Source of the DNA: Hyphochytrium catenoides | Taxonomy: Eukaryota > Sar > Hyphochytriomycetes > Hyphochytriales > Hyphochytriaceae | NCBI GenBank assembly: GCA_900088475.1 | Contig: FLMG01000893.1 | Span: 22,765 to 86,764, forward strand | Reading direction: 5' to 3' | DNA length: 64,000 nucleotides | In this document: piece after piece, positions 12,143 to 22,581 of the stretch | Layout of the letters: the number at the start of each line of letters is the position of its first letter | Numbering within the stretch: the stretch's first letter is position 1 | Position numbers and translations under genes: made by a program | The notes under the pieces: generated by a model | The model's input: the letters and a program-made list of their open reading frames with translations, nothing else | Databases searched by the model: none | Told to the model about the DNA's origin: nothing

Positions 12143-13463
12143 ACAGCGGTAACATCATAAAGGGGAAGGCTCGACGTTCTTGTGCGCAGACGCTTATCAC
12201 ATTACCCTCTGCATATCGGCCTATTGACCAGACAGCTGGCCTAAGATTGGAAGCAACAATGGCAATAACGGAGCTTGGTGCTGCATCGCAGCCTCCTTGT
12301 CCTTTGGTTCTGACTGTGTAAGGCTTGCTTCCCGATATCAGCCTTCATCAGCCTTCATGGAGATCTTGAGCCGGCAGATCCAGGAGCGGAGGCAGGCAGA
12401 GTAGGAGGTCAGAAACTGCCTCCTGCTTTCTAAGAAGAACTTTGGACCTGTTGAAGTCGAAAGTGGCACGTGATGGTCACTATTAGGTCGTATTTCTTAT
12501 CAGAACTCGTATTAGCTTAGTCTGGTCTTTGCCATAATAATAGTATGTACGGTATTATAAGTCCCTATTTAGACCATAAAGTCTTAATATTGGCGCTATT
12601 TACTCTTCAAGTCCACGAACGGAGGTGGTCGTGCTTCTGTGGTCTATGAATGACTCATCACCTCTCTCTCTCTCTCTCACTCTCTCTNNNNNNNNNNNNN
12701 NNNNNNNNNNNNNNNNNNNNNNNNNNNNNNNNNNNNNNNNNNNNNNNNNNNNNNNCTCCCTCTCTCTCTCTCTTCTTTCCTCCCACTCTTGTCTCTCTCT
12801 CTCCACTTCGCTTGCCCCTCTCTGTCTCCGCTCTCCGCCTCCTTCTCTCTTCTAGTTCTTGTCTCTTTTCCTCTCTATTTTCTCTCTCCCTCCCTCTGTC
12901 TCCCTCTCTCCGTCTCTCTCGTTCTCTCTACCACCTCTCTGGCTCACTGTCTCTCCTGATTGAAGGGATGCCGGTACAAAGGGCAAGCTCCCATTGTTCT
13001 TTGCCCATAGAGCTCACAGCTGCGAAGCTCATTAACAGACAGCACCGAGAGAGAGGAGATCTTGGATAGCTTCCAGGCATAGAAACTTCCCTATCCCCAC
13101 GTCCATACTCCTAAGGCAGACAGGAACTCATCAATATCCTCAAAAGCCAGAAGGTGTCCCCAGGCCAGACCCTAAGTCTGTTACTCAGGCACCTTTAGCT
13201 TGTCAGCGAGCGATCCACACTTCTGCCATAATCTCCCTTGGACCTCAGACCCTCTTCGGGAAGCTGGAGCTCCTACGTCCGTATTCGTATCTCCTTTGGG
13301 TCCCAACGTTATATGCGCACTTCTTTTCCCCTTAACATTCTGAGGCAAGTCCCTGGCTTATTGCACTTCTGTCGAATCTGTGATCTGAGCTGATCGCGCT
13401 GAAGAGAGAGAAGTCAGAACCATTGGGCTACCGTTCACTTACAGAGCAAGCACACCTGGGACC
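12143..13463. other. Gene-poor interval with assembly gap
   Basis: No gene seen. It separates the permease start from the hydrolase gene and carries the CT-rich repeat and the run of N at 12688-12755. A short duplicated CAGCCTTCAT element lies near 12340-12358. Promoters for both flanking genes should be here, but none could be pinned down. Confidence 0.5.
12661..12952. repeat. CT microsatellite and pyrimidine tract around an N gap
   Basis: Near-perfect (CT)n runs lie on both sides of 68 N bases (12688-12755), followed by about 190 bp of imperfect CT/CCT sequence. Reading frames through it give only Ser/Leu or Glu/Arg strings and are not genes. The true repeat length is unknown because the gap sits inside it. 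Confidence 0.95.
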
Positions 13464-16238
13464 ATGGAGGAGACTTGCTCTGTAGGGGAAACAGCTGCCT
13501 GTGCTCCAGCCCTTTCTTCTTCCTGTGGACACTGTGCAGGTCATCAACAATGCGAAGCACTCTCCAGTGATTCCTCTGGGTCCGAAAGTTGTCGCCAAAT
13601 CCGTCAAAGCTCGCCTGACACTACTGACTCCTATCAACCCCCAGTCAGCTCCCCATCTCCTACGAGTAGGACATTGCCACCGACTACTAATGCTCCTCCT
13701 AGCAGGAAAAGATCACTGCGCGACATGGGTTGGAAGTATCCCTACGAATATGATGTAGGTTTCTTCTGGTTCGGCAAGGGAAACAGGTGTAAGAAGCACC
13801 CTGTTCCCCCGACTGCCCTCTCCCCTACCAAGATATCCGCGTCTCCTCCCTCACCTTCTTGTACTGCCTCGGAAAGAGATGTATGCGAGTACTTTGACCC
13901 TTCAAAGCCTAGCATTATCTACGTGCATGGATGGGAGCCGGGAAAGACGAAGATCGGCTGGAGAGAAAGCTTCAATTGGATGGAAAATCTTCCAGGTTAT
14001 TCTACCTCTATAGATCATAACTTTGGAGACGATTGGATAGACGCAGGATACAATCTAGGGATATTCTACTGGAGCGAATTTGCGGATGAGCCGCTTGTGC
14101 ACTTTGCCGAGAGCAAAATATGGACTGTGAATGGCCTCACCGGCATGAGGTAAGACGAGAGGGAAACCATATGTAATCTAGGCTAAGAGAAAGTATACGA
14201 GAAAGAGTACATGGGGCCAAGGCGACAACGGTATAAGGCATACTGGATCTGAACCATCACTCTGAAGATGGGTCTTCGTAGGTACCGCACACTGAACAGG
14301 GAGACCGGAAAGGTATCATTTGTGTACGTCGACACGTCCAAAGATGGGAAATTTCCAGGTAGGCTGAAAGGGATAAACAGCTTTCTTCTAAGCCTCTTGA
14401 TTTGTGGCTGTCTGTCCAGCTGCTATCTCACTCTTGAACGCCTTTTTTGCGGTCTCTAGCCCTGAACGCGCTTCCGCATTGCCTCAATGTTCAATGGGTT
14501 TGTTGAAATCCTGACAGTGCTAACTTTTTCTCTTTATTCGATCCTGGTAGACGGCATGCCTGTATGCACCGTGGCTGAGATTTTCGTAAAGTTGTATGTG
14601 CATATCTTTCAAAAAAACTGCTACACGGGGCAGTCCGTCAGGGTAGTCGGTCACTCTACAGGTCCGTTAAGCACCATAATGGTAGTTGAACAAGTGGGAG
14701 AATTTTGATTGAGAGACCTTGCGGCAATCACATATGGGTCTGGGCAATACTTGCCTGCAATACTCGTCAGCAACTTTGAGGTCCACCCCGATCATCCTAC
14801 TTGTCGCCTCTGACCTCATACGCTTGCATTAACACTACGCTAATATGCCTTTTTCATCCCCTACATTTGCTCTAAATCCCGCTGCGAAACTCCAGGTTCC
14901 CAATTGGCCATTCACGCAACAAAGCTTCTCTACGACCATTACGACCAGTTTCCTCTATTCCTTCCGCCTACCAGAGTGGCACTCATTGACGTGTACTTCT
15001 CCAAGTTTCGCAAGAGCTATCTTAACGGAGTATCTACAGGAAGACAGTGTTTCGAGGAAGCACGGTACCTTGTGACAAAGAAGTACGAACCAAGGTTTCT
15101 TCGTGGTCGCTCTTTTCGTGGCAGACTATGATCCTTTACCCCCTTCAGTTTGGTTGTCAAGCTCCGTACCTCCCTTGCCTACACAAACAGCTTTTAGCGA
15201 GGGTGAAGAAAGCTACACTTAACTCCGCTGATCACTCAACCCCGCTGATCACACCATCTTTACTTTGTAATCTCCCCCACATTGTTAACTCGCAGGGAGG
15301 TCCTGTTGGAGCAGTACAAGAGCTCAATCATTAGCGACTTATGGATCATTGGCGACCCCAACGAGAGATTGAGGACTCTGTGCGGCGTGTATGTCATTCT
15401 CAAGCTTGAGAACATCCACCATCTTAGCTTGGAAGCAAGGCAAGTCTCTTCCTTCCCTATTAGCGGTCGGCTGACTTACCTTGGAAATATTCGTTCTCCC
15501 GCCTAGGGAAGTGTATGTGGTGGTTGTTCCCACTTTCAATTCTAATGTTGTTCGTCACCCCTGGTGTAGGCACATGAGTGGCCCCAATCAATACTTCCAC
15601 TTCCTCTCAGAGCTGCAGGGTTCCAAGGTTGAGCTAGTGGAGAGTCCAGAGGATAGCACGAACATCGCAGATGAGATTCGACTTTTTGTTCGAAGACTGT
15701 CGGATACGAGACTGAAGAGGCCTGTAGAAGGTTAGACTTCTTAGCCCTTTTTGCTACTACGCTTTTAGAACTCGATTACTTAATGCTACTTCTGAAGGCT
15801 CTGTGTTGGACTCCTGTATAGTTTACTTGCTTATAGTCTAACGCTTCGACCTATTCTAATCCTTTTTTAACGAAGCTAAGTAGATCATGCTTCCCCCGGC
15901 TGGTCGAGTGCATGCAGAGGTCCTTTTTGCTGCGGGAAGGTATCCTAAGCTCTAATCCCTGCCTTTCCCGTATTCCAACAGTAACGTCACGGACATCTAT
16001 GCCTCCAGAAGATCATGAGTTGAGGTTCTTTATGTCCAGACCCGTTGTGCTTTATGAGCTGGGTCCTTCCCGATTCAAACTCACATGGGCTAGCACCAGA
16101 CCCGCGGACGAAGGGAAAGCAGATTCTACCTCATTCCGGCGGGGCATGGCAGATACTGTTGCTGCTCTTATAAGTGCCCGGCTGACACCTGCTGTTGCCC
16201 CTCCTAATCTGTCGGAGTCTCATTTGCCCCATTCCTGA
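13464..16238 (+). CDS. Lipase-like alpha/beta hydrolase
   Basis: Seven exons close in phase: 13464-14149, 14282-14358, 14551-14661, 14896-15064, 15296-15439, 15507-15730 and 15982-16238, giving 555 residues. The first 130 residues are Ser/Pro-rich and low-complexity. The hydrolase core begins at PSIIYVHGWEPG, whose HG would form the oxyanion hole. The nucleophile elbow is GHSTG, split by the intron at 14661, with VVG before and SQLAIHATKLL after. The catalytic Asp and His were not fixed with certainty; Asp in ALIDVYF and His in VVRHPW or RHMSG are candidates. The intron after 15439 starts with GC in a perfect AG/GCAAGT context. Substrate unknown. No signal peptide is seen. The C-terminal 85 residues match nothing I know. 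Confidence 0.75.
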
Positions 16239-16741
16239 ATCTTCATTACCTAGTACCGCAGCCCTGAGCTTAGACAGTTTGACAGTTAATGAAGGACTGA
16301 ACAGCAAAGCTAGAGAGAGTGACCGACAGGAGGTCTCTGGGGAAACCTGAGAAACCTTGGCATATGTAACAGAGTAGACAAGAGGCCTATTGCACTCCGG
16401 CTATCTGTGGTATGCATCAGGTTATGGGGTACGATTTGTTCTACGCATGCTGGACCACGACTTCATATAGAGGGCAATACGACATAGAAGGATTATCTGT
16501 ATGTACAATGTACCCATGACTCATTTTACTAATCAGCGTCGACGCGAGATTGCAGACTGGCTTCTTCAACTAACCGTAGATGGGAGCCCACTGTTTCTCT
16601 CCCTTCCTATCTCTCAGTATAGCCTCTTTCTCACCTTTTGCTGATGCTCTTTCATTCTCTTTAATGGATGGAAAAGCGACTACTGCCAGGGGTTAGCTTG
16701 GCTGCTTCTCTAACGTGATTGGCTCAGAAATATCCGGCACC
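16239..16741. other. Intergenic, convergent gene ends
   Basis: Lies between two stops on opposite strands. Nothing recognisable was found. Confidence 0.5.
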
Positions 16742-18201
16742 CTAGTTCTTCTTGCTCCACTCGCGTAGCAGTTGCTCTCGCCAAGGATCCTCGACATAAG
16801 CATAAGGCATGCCGTCCCACCACTGGTTGGTGCTTAAGAGTAGGTCCCTAGACGGTGCGAAGCTGTTGCTTTCAGCTTCGAGGAAGGAAGCGGTTTGATT
16901 GCGTTGAGTAGACTTTTCTTCCATGGAGATGGAACAGAAATGAATCGATCCGAGAGGGCAACATCCACCCGTGCACCTTGTTCCTACGCGTCAATCATCG
17001 TAGAAAGGACAATAGAACCATTTGACAGGGGAGAAGATAGTTTAGAAACATTGATTGGAATAGGATGCGAGGGCCAATCTGTGCAGGTAAATGTCGCTAC
17101 AATGTCGTCACCAAGGGATATGAAAAAGAGCACGAAGACAGGGGTAGAGTAGCACCTTAAGGCAACCGACTACCTGTTCTCCTAAGAACGGTGACTTAGC
17201 GTTAAGCAAGAAAGGGAAACTAAGAGAGAAAAGGAAGTAGACAAACCACTGAAATGAGCAAACGGTAGAGATAGGGTCACCACAGACCACCTACCAATGC
17301 TCTCGAGAGCCATCTGCTGCAGGGTGACAAGCTTGTTCGGAGGGTTACGGTGGATATCTCCCTCTCGGTACTTGCAGTAACCTCTCTTGCAGAATCCAGC
17401 TCTGGAGAAGAAGAGATTGGGCAGAAGAAAGCAATATGAAGAGACAGCTCCGTCAACACGTCGACGCAGTGATGTGAGGCCATTACGAAGTTTACCTCGA
17501 GCAAAAGTTCACGATGTCAATTCGCTTTTGCAATGAGCAACCTCTCTCAGTCAGACAGCGGTACATCTTCCTGTCGAAGATAATAGAAAGGAGGTGAAAA
17601 GTTGAGAAGGTGCGCAGGATGAATTGCAACAAACATGGTTGTCACCCGCAAAGATCTTAGTCACTTCCAGGAGGAATTTAAGTGGACATTCCCTTTGTCT
17701 TTAGTACGATTTCACAAATATCCCTCTTAGAAAAGGTCTTACCCCGCACAAGGACACATTTTCCTATCGGCTAACTTAAAGCGTTCTGGACAGTTGAACT
17801 TGCACCACTCAATAGCCTCATCGGTACAGGCTGAAGCATTGATGAGAGAGGTAAGAGACGGGAATAACGGTAATAGAAGGGAAGCGGAACCAGTGGGATC
17901 GCTGCGGAGTTCGGATGCATGGTATCGTAGTGGTAAGATAGTGAAAGAGACGTTTGGGCTTACTTCCCACCGGGGGATACTTGGGGTAGCTTGTCTGAAG
18001 AGCAGCGGCGTACAGTTGATGGTAAGGCAGAGGAAGGAGGTGTCAGATTTGTACGGGCATAAAACACTTTCTTCACATCAACCATCTTATCCAGATCAGA
18101 GAGGAAGAGAGCTACTATCCTTCTACCTGCGCGAGGACCAATTGACTTGCGGTGCATAGAATCAAGATGAGAAGATTGAATCTTGAACCAGAAGTTGACA
18201 T
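16742..18201 (-). CDS. Secreted cysteine-rich protein, unknown family
   Basis: Not recognised. The first exon, 18127-18201, encodes a clear signal peptide: polar MSTSGSRF, a hydrophobic core LLILILCTASQLVLA, then Gln before the donor. An exon at 17964-18085 may follow. The core exons alternate Cys densely: CTDEAIEWCKFNC, then RKMCPC, YRCLTERGC, VNFC and GFCKRGYCKY. Their phases agree across three introns. The last exon, 16742-16917, has two Trp-rich segments (NQWWDGMPYAYVEDPWREQ) and ends in SKKN. The even number of closely spaced Cys suggests disulfides in an extracellular or lumenal domain. The join between the signal exon and the Cys core has more than one solution, so total length (about 200-240 residues) is approximate. 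Confidence 0.6.
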
Positions 18202-19582
18202 CTTAGGGCTTCCATAATAGCAGTAGGCAAAGGCCGGGCAGCTGTCTGGACGACTTTCGTCTTTCCCGCTTCTGCTTATTGTGTCCTGTACACCAAGGAG
18301 CATCGTTCGCTCTGTTTTCACTTTCTGTTAGCTTGGAGAAAATAGGCACAACTATGCCACACATTCTTCGAACCTGAAGATGCTGCCTGACTGGTTGGTA
18401 GGAAAGAAGGAAGAACTCTGTCGGGGTGAACTCGCCTGTTAAGAGGGCCAATGGAATCTGTCCATTGCCATTGACGGTTGGTAGGAAAGAAGGAAGAACT
18501 CTGTCGGGGTGAACTCGCCTGTTAAGAGGGCCAATGGAATCTGTCCATTGACGAAAGGAGTGCGGCTAATAAGGCTGTTAATGGGAATCACTTGCAGACG
18601 TCATTCATCTTGTCTATGGCCCATTGGATGTAGAAAGTTCTTTTGATTGGTGGCCGGAGGTGGTGGCTCTAAGCCGTCTCCGCTAAAAGAAGACCTCTTC
18701 AAGCGGCAATAACACGCGCTCAAGTAGAGGACCACCGAGGAACCACCTAAGCTTAGGGACAGGACGACAAACGATTCCAAGAAGACTTATTGTCAACTAC
18801 TCCATCCTCGACATCACTTCTCCGCCCAAGGCGCCGTGGTGGCAACATCATCGATCCTTGATTCATCTCCTCACCCCTCCTCAATCAGTCATTATCATCT
18901 CAGCAACAAGAAGTGCAATAGTCGGAAGCAGATTCAGCCTGCGTGCATACGAGTAGTAGGAGGAGAGGCGGCGGACCTAGAAAGTGCACTATCCCACTGA
19001 CAGACAGCAGCCGCAGCAGAGAAGAGAGGAGGGAGAATCTTCCTAAAGTTCTATGTAACGGCCAACACCTGGATCCCCCTTCCACTATCAACACCTTCAA
19101 CCTTATCCAGAGAGCCCCCGGGAGCTCAAGCTGGGAAGGTTGACCTCTTATAATACGCCAAACTACTATAATCCAGCAGGATAGTTCTATACTTGGAGAG
19201 AGAAGTAGTAATCCAATGTTGAGCTTGTCAGAACTCTTTAGCGGCCATGCCTCAATCCTATTCCCCCTATGCCTTGACCAGCCACAGCGGGAAGACTCTT
19301 TAGTTTGAATCCTACGCCACCTTCTTGCTAGCTACTTGCAGCAGAATGAAGGACGTGGACCTGCACTGATGATTGCTCTCATCAACTCGCTTACCTTCTC
19401 AAGCTTTCTTAGTTGCTGATCTTCATGCAGTCGTGTTCACCGCCCTCTACGCCGCCGCATGCAGGAGAAGTATCGTGAAGTAGAGCATTGTCAACGAGCT
19501 CCTGTCTTCTTAGCTTTTGGCAAGATAGCTTGGCAAATCGGCTGACAGTCTGGTACATCATCTTCTCTCCTGGTGGGTAACA
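18202..19582. other. Intergenic between divergent genes
   Basis: No gene seen. It contains the 83-bp tandem duplication at 18393-18550 and should hold the promoters of the secreted cysteine-rich protein (left) and of the prolidase (right). Confidence 0.5.
18393..18550. repeat. Tandem duplication, 83-bp unit
   Basis: The segment starting GGTTGGTAGGAAAGAAGGAA at 18393 is repeated at 18476, identical over about 73 bp (to TCTGTCCATTG), the second copy being slightly shorter. The near-absence of differences implies a recent duplication. It lies in non-coding DNA upstream of the cysteine-rich gene. Confidence 0.95.
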
Positions 19583-21148
19583 ATGGCTGATAGCAACGGA
19601 TCCTCGCTGCTGAAGCTCCTTCCAACGGTAGGAACGGCCCTTGCCGCAGGAGCATTAGGGTTTATTGCATCAAACCGCTCCCTCAAAACTTCAACAACGA
19701 GAAGCAAGGTCAAGGAACTCCCCATCTTCTATCGCTATGCTATTGACTACTCCATGCACCAAGAGCACAGGGAGAAACTCCTTGCCCGCTTCGCAAAGCT
19801 CAAAAATGTGCCCAGTCACAGCGCGATTATTCTTCAGGGTGGATCTGAACCTACTCGGTATGACACGGACGCGGGCATGATCCAGTTCCGGCAGGAGAGC
19901 TTCTTCTACTATCTGTTCGGCATCAATGAACCAGGGTGCTTTGGTGTCATAGATCTCGATAGCAAGAAGTCCATCCTATTCACTCCTTTCCTTGATGACG
20001 ACTATGAGCTTTGGCAGGGCCCAAGGCCAAAGAAAGAGGACATCAGAGCCAAATACGGAGTGGATGAGGTCTACTTCACCACGGAGATGGTAGAGGTGCT
20101 GCAATCAAGGAACATTCGCCGACTATACCGGTTGAAGGGTCTTAACACCGATAGCTTTGAGATCACGAAGACAACTGCGCAGTTTGAAGGGATGGATAAG
20201 TTTGAGCTTGAGGATAGCACATTGCACCCGGAGCTGGTGGAATGTAGAGTCTTCAAAACTCAGAAGGAGATCGACATCATGCGTTATATCACTAAATGCT
20301 CGTCCGAGGCACACATCCAGGTGATGAAGCGCGTCGTTCCGGGAATGTATGAGTACCAGATGGAAAGCCTTTTTTTGCACGAATGTTACTTCAGAGGGGG
20401 AGCGCGCTTCCATGCCTATGTCTGCATCTGTGGAGCAGGTCATAGCGCGTCGTTCTTGCATTATGGGACCAATGACAAGCTTATCAAGGATGGTGTTATG
20501 GTGCTGAACGATATGGGGAGCGAGTACCACGGCTACGCCTCTGACATTACTTGCTCATTTCCTGCCAATGGAAAGTTTACTGCTGATCAAAAGTTGATCT
20601 ACGAGGGCGTGCTTCTTGCCCATGACCGAGTGATAGAAGCAATGCGTCCCGGAGTATCCTGGCCAGATATGCACATGTTGTCCCACAGGGTGATGACCGA
20701 ATACTTCGTGAAGCATGGACTCTTCGTCAATGGTTCAGTGGATGAGCTCATGGCCGCGCATGTCTCTTCTTTCTTTTACCAGCATGGGCTCGGCCATCTT
20801 ATCGGCCTAGACGTCCACGATGTCGGTGGCTATCCAGGTGGCACTTCCCGCGCGAAGGAGCCACCAGAACTGCGACCTCTTCGGTGCGGGAGAATACTAG
20901 AAGAGGGTATGTGCATAACGGTGGAGCCCGGCTGGTACTTTATCGACGCGTTCATAGACAGAGCCTTTGCTGACGAGAAGGTGGCTAAGTACTTGAACCG
21001 CAGCATGGTTAATAAGCTCCGAGGCTTCGGCGGTGTAAGAATTGAGTCTGACGTGGTACTTGTTAAGGGAGGGGTTGAGAATTTGACTCATGTACCAAGA
21101 ACCGTGGACGAGATTGAGCGGCTAATGGAGAGTGGCAGCTGGAAATAG
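19583..21148 (+). CDS. Xaa-Pro dipeptidase (prolidase), M24B metallopeptidase
   Basis: Single-exon gene of 521 residues. Prolidases cleave dipeptides with C-terminal Pro using two metal ions in a pita-bread fold. Residues about 50-200 form the N-terminal aminopeptidase-P-like domain (QESFFYYLFGINEPG, LFTPFLDDDYELWQG). Residues 225-510 are the M24 domain. The metal ligands are all visible: Asp in NDMGSEYHGY, Asp in ASDIT, His in HGLGHLIGLDVHD, Glu in ITVEPGW and Glu in RIESD. The start at 19583 adds about 30 residues with a hydrophobic stretch (LLPTVGTALAAGALGFIAS) not typical of cytosolic prolidase, so it could be membrane-anchored or targeted. It is one of the few intronless genes here and has no frame breaks. 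Confidence 0.95.
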   Translation: MADSNGSSLLKLLPTVGTALAAGALGFIASNRSLKTSTTRSKVKELPIFYRYAIDYSMHQEHREKLLARFAKLKNVPSHSAIILQGGSEPTRYDTDAGMIQFRQESFFYYLFGINEPGCFGVIDLDSKKSILFTPFLDDDYELWQGPRPKKEDIRAKYGVDEVYFTTEMVEVLQSRNIRRLYRLKGLNTDSFEITKTTAQFEGMDKFELEDSTLHPELVECRVFKTQKEIDIMRYITKCSSEAHIQVMKRVVPGMYEYQMESLFLHECYFRGGARFHAYVCICGAGHSASFLHYGTNDKLIKDGVMVLNDMGSEYHGYASDITCSFPANGKFTADQKLIYEGVLLAHDRVIEAMRPGVSWPDMHMLSHRVMTEYFVKHGLFVNGSVDELMAAHVSSFFYQHGLGHLIGLDVHDVGGYPGGTSRAKEPPELRPLRCGRILEEGMCITVEPGWYFIDAFIDRAFADEKVAKYLNRSMVNKLRGFGGVRIESDVVLVKGGVENLTHVPRTVDEIERLMESGSWK

Positions 21149-21769
21149 CTTAAAGTCTCAAGCGGTTAATATGGCAATAGTTTGGATTCTCAACTGAAAT
21201 CCATCTTGCTTGTTGCTCCGCTACGGCGCAAGTTTTTGAGAAAAGTTTTAGGGGACGAATCTCCTGTTAATGCTGCCCAAGAGAGCCTAAGGAATAAAAT
21301 TTGTCGAAGTGTGTCGGTCGCTTAGATGGTCTTTCACGGCCTGCGATGCAACTCTCTGCTATAGATTATCTAGCCTTTGTATCAGCTTTTGTTTGCTCAT
21401 CGAATGCCATAACTTTTCCTCGTTCCGGTGCTGGCGCCATCCATATCTGGCAACCCCCCGGTCTCGGAAGCTTGATAGCAGGGGTCCTTCCTAGGACATT
21501 GGGGGGTTCTCTCCATTCTCTTACGTGATGGCTTGCAGTCTGGCAATCGCTGCATCCCAGCATTGGCAGTAAACCGTAGTGTTTAGCAGATAGAGCTATC
21601 ATTCCCACTCAGTCTATGGATAAGTTGTTTCACTCTCTAACTAAGGACCATGAGTACTAAGTGGAGAGAGAAGAGGTCCTTGCTGAACAGTAGTACTAGT
21701 TGCAATCAGCAAGGGTGAGGTCTCTGCTGGTTGCCACAAGGCATTGACCTTTAGTTCTACTGATGGGAG

Positions 21770-21787
21770 GATGATGATGATGATGAG
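21770..21787. repeat. (GAT)6 microsatellite
   Basis: Six consecutive GAT units in non-coding DNA. Confidence 0.85.
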
Positions 21788-21854
21788 TGATGATCGTCTT
21801 GACCAGCCTGGCTATGAATGACAGAGCAGGTTGACAGCAAGAAGAGGTCATCAC

Positions 21855-22040
21855 TACCCGAGTGCTGGTCAGAAGCATTTTCTAAGGGTTCCTGCTGTCT
21901 CGGCGAATACAATAACCCGAGTAATCTAAGACCTTACAGTTTGGCTGTTACTAGTAACCCGGGTAGTTTTGGAAGTATTGGTTAGCTCTTTTAGGGATAA
22001 CCATTGTCTGGTGCGATAACCCGAAAGGGCACTCGGGTTA
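21855..22040. promoter_or_regulatory. Cluster of TAACCCGAG-like motifs (candidate cis elements)
   Basis: Five copies of a shared core lie within 186 bp: TACCCGAG at 21855, TAACCCGAG at 21913, TAACCCGGGTA at 21955, TAACCCGAA at 22017 and the reverse-complement CTCGGGTTA at 22032. They sit about 540 bp upstream of the SAM-domain gene start. A regulatory role is inference from repetition only. Confidence 0.3.
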
Positions 22041-22581
22041 CGGTTATAGAAGAGTTCTGTTGTGGAAGAGTGCGGCCATCCTGTCTCCTGTCCTCTCACA
22101 TCACGTCTTCTTGCTTCCAGCTTCTTCAAGGTGAGGATGGCTTGGGCTTGAAGCTTGCCAATGACAATTGTTGACTGACGGTTCACGTGCTTTTGAAGTC
22201 AGGGTGTGAGTGACTGAAGGGCGTCGCGTCCTCCTGGCAAAGGGACCGGGGACAGTTGCTCTTCGCATTAAGAAGGACGAGTCTGGTTACTCTGATCAAG
22301 GGGGAAGCTGAGATCATCCCGAGGCAATCTCACCATCGTACAGTGCTTCTAGCTTACCGCGTGTTGGGCCTCACGGTGAAAACTGGCCAATCCTTCATCT
22401 TTACCTCTTTCTATTCCGAAACTGCGTCCTCCTGACGCCATACATCTACTCCTCATCAAGGGGAACGCAGCAGGGAAAGGGATGTGGTAACCTTCTTATC
22501 CCAATACTTCAAGGACTACCAACCAGCTTCTCAGTCATTCCGTTGATCGCTCCTCTGCTGTTACGGGCTCTTTCGATCACC

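Larger units (their letters stand above)
21149..22581. other. Intergenic before the SAM-domain gene
   Basis: No gene seen. It holds a short GAT repeat and a cluster of ACCCGAG-type motifs, both listed separately. Confidence 0.5.

Noticed and set aside
12600-13069. Open frames of Ser/Leu or Glu/Arg across the CT repeat and gap
   Set aside because: They are produced by simple-sequence bias and run through N bases.
17794-18159. 121-codon plus-strand frame
   Set aside because: Lies opposite exons of the secreted cysteine-rich gene, which have splice-phase support; the frame itself has no family features.
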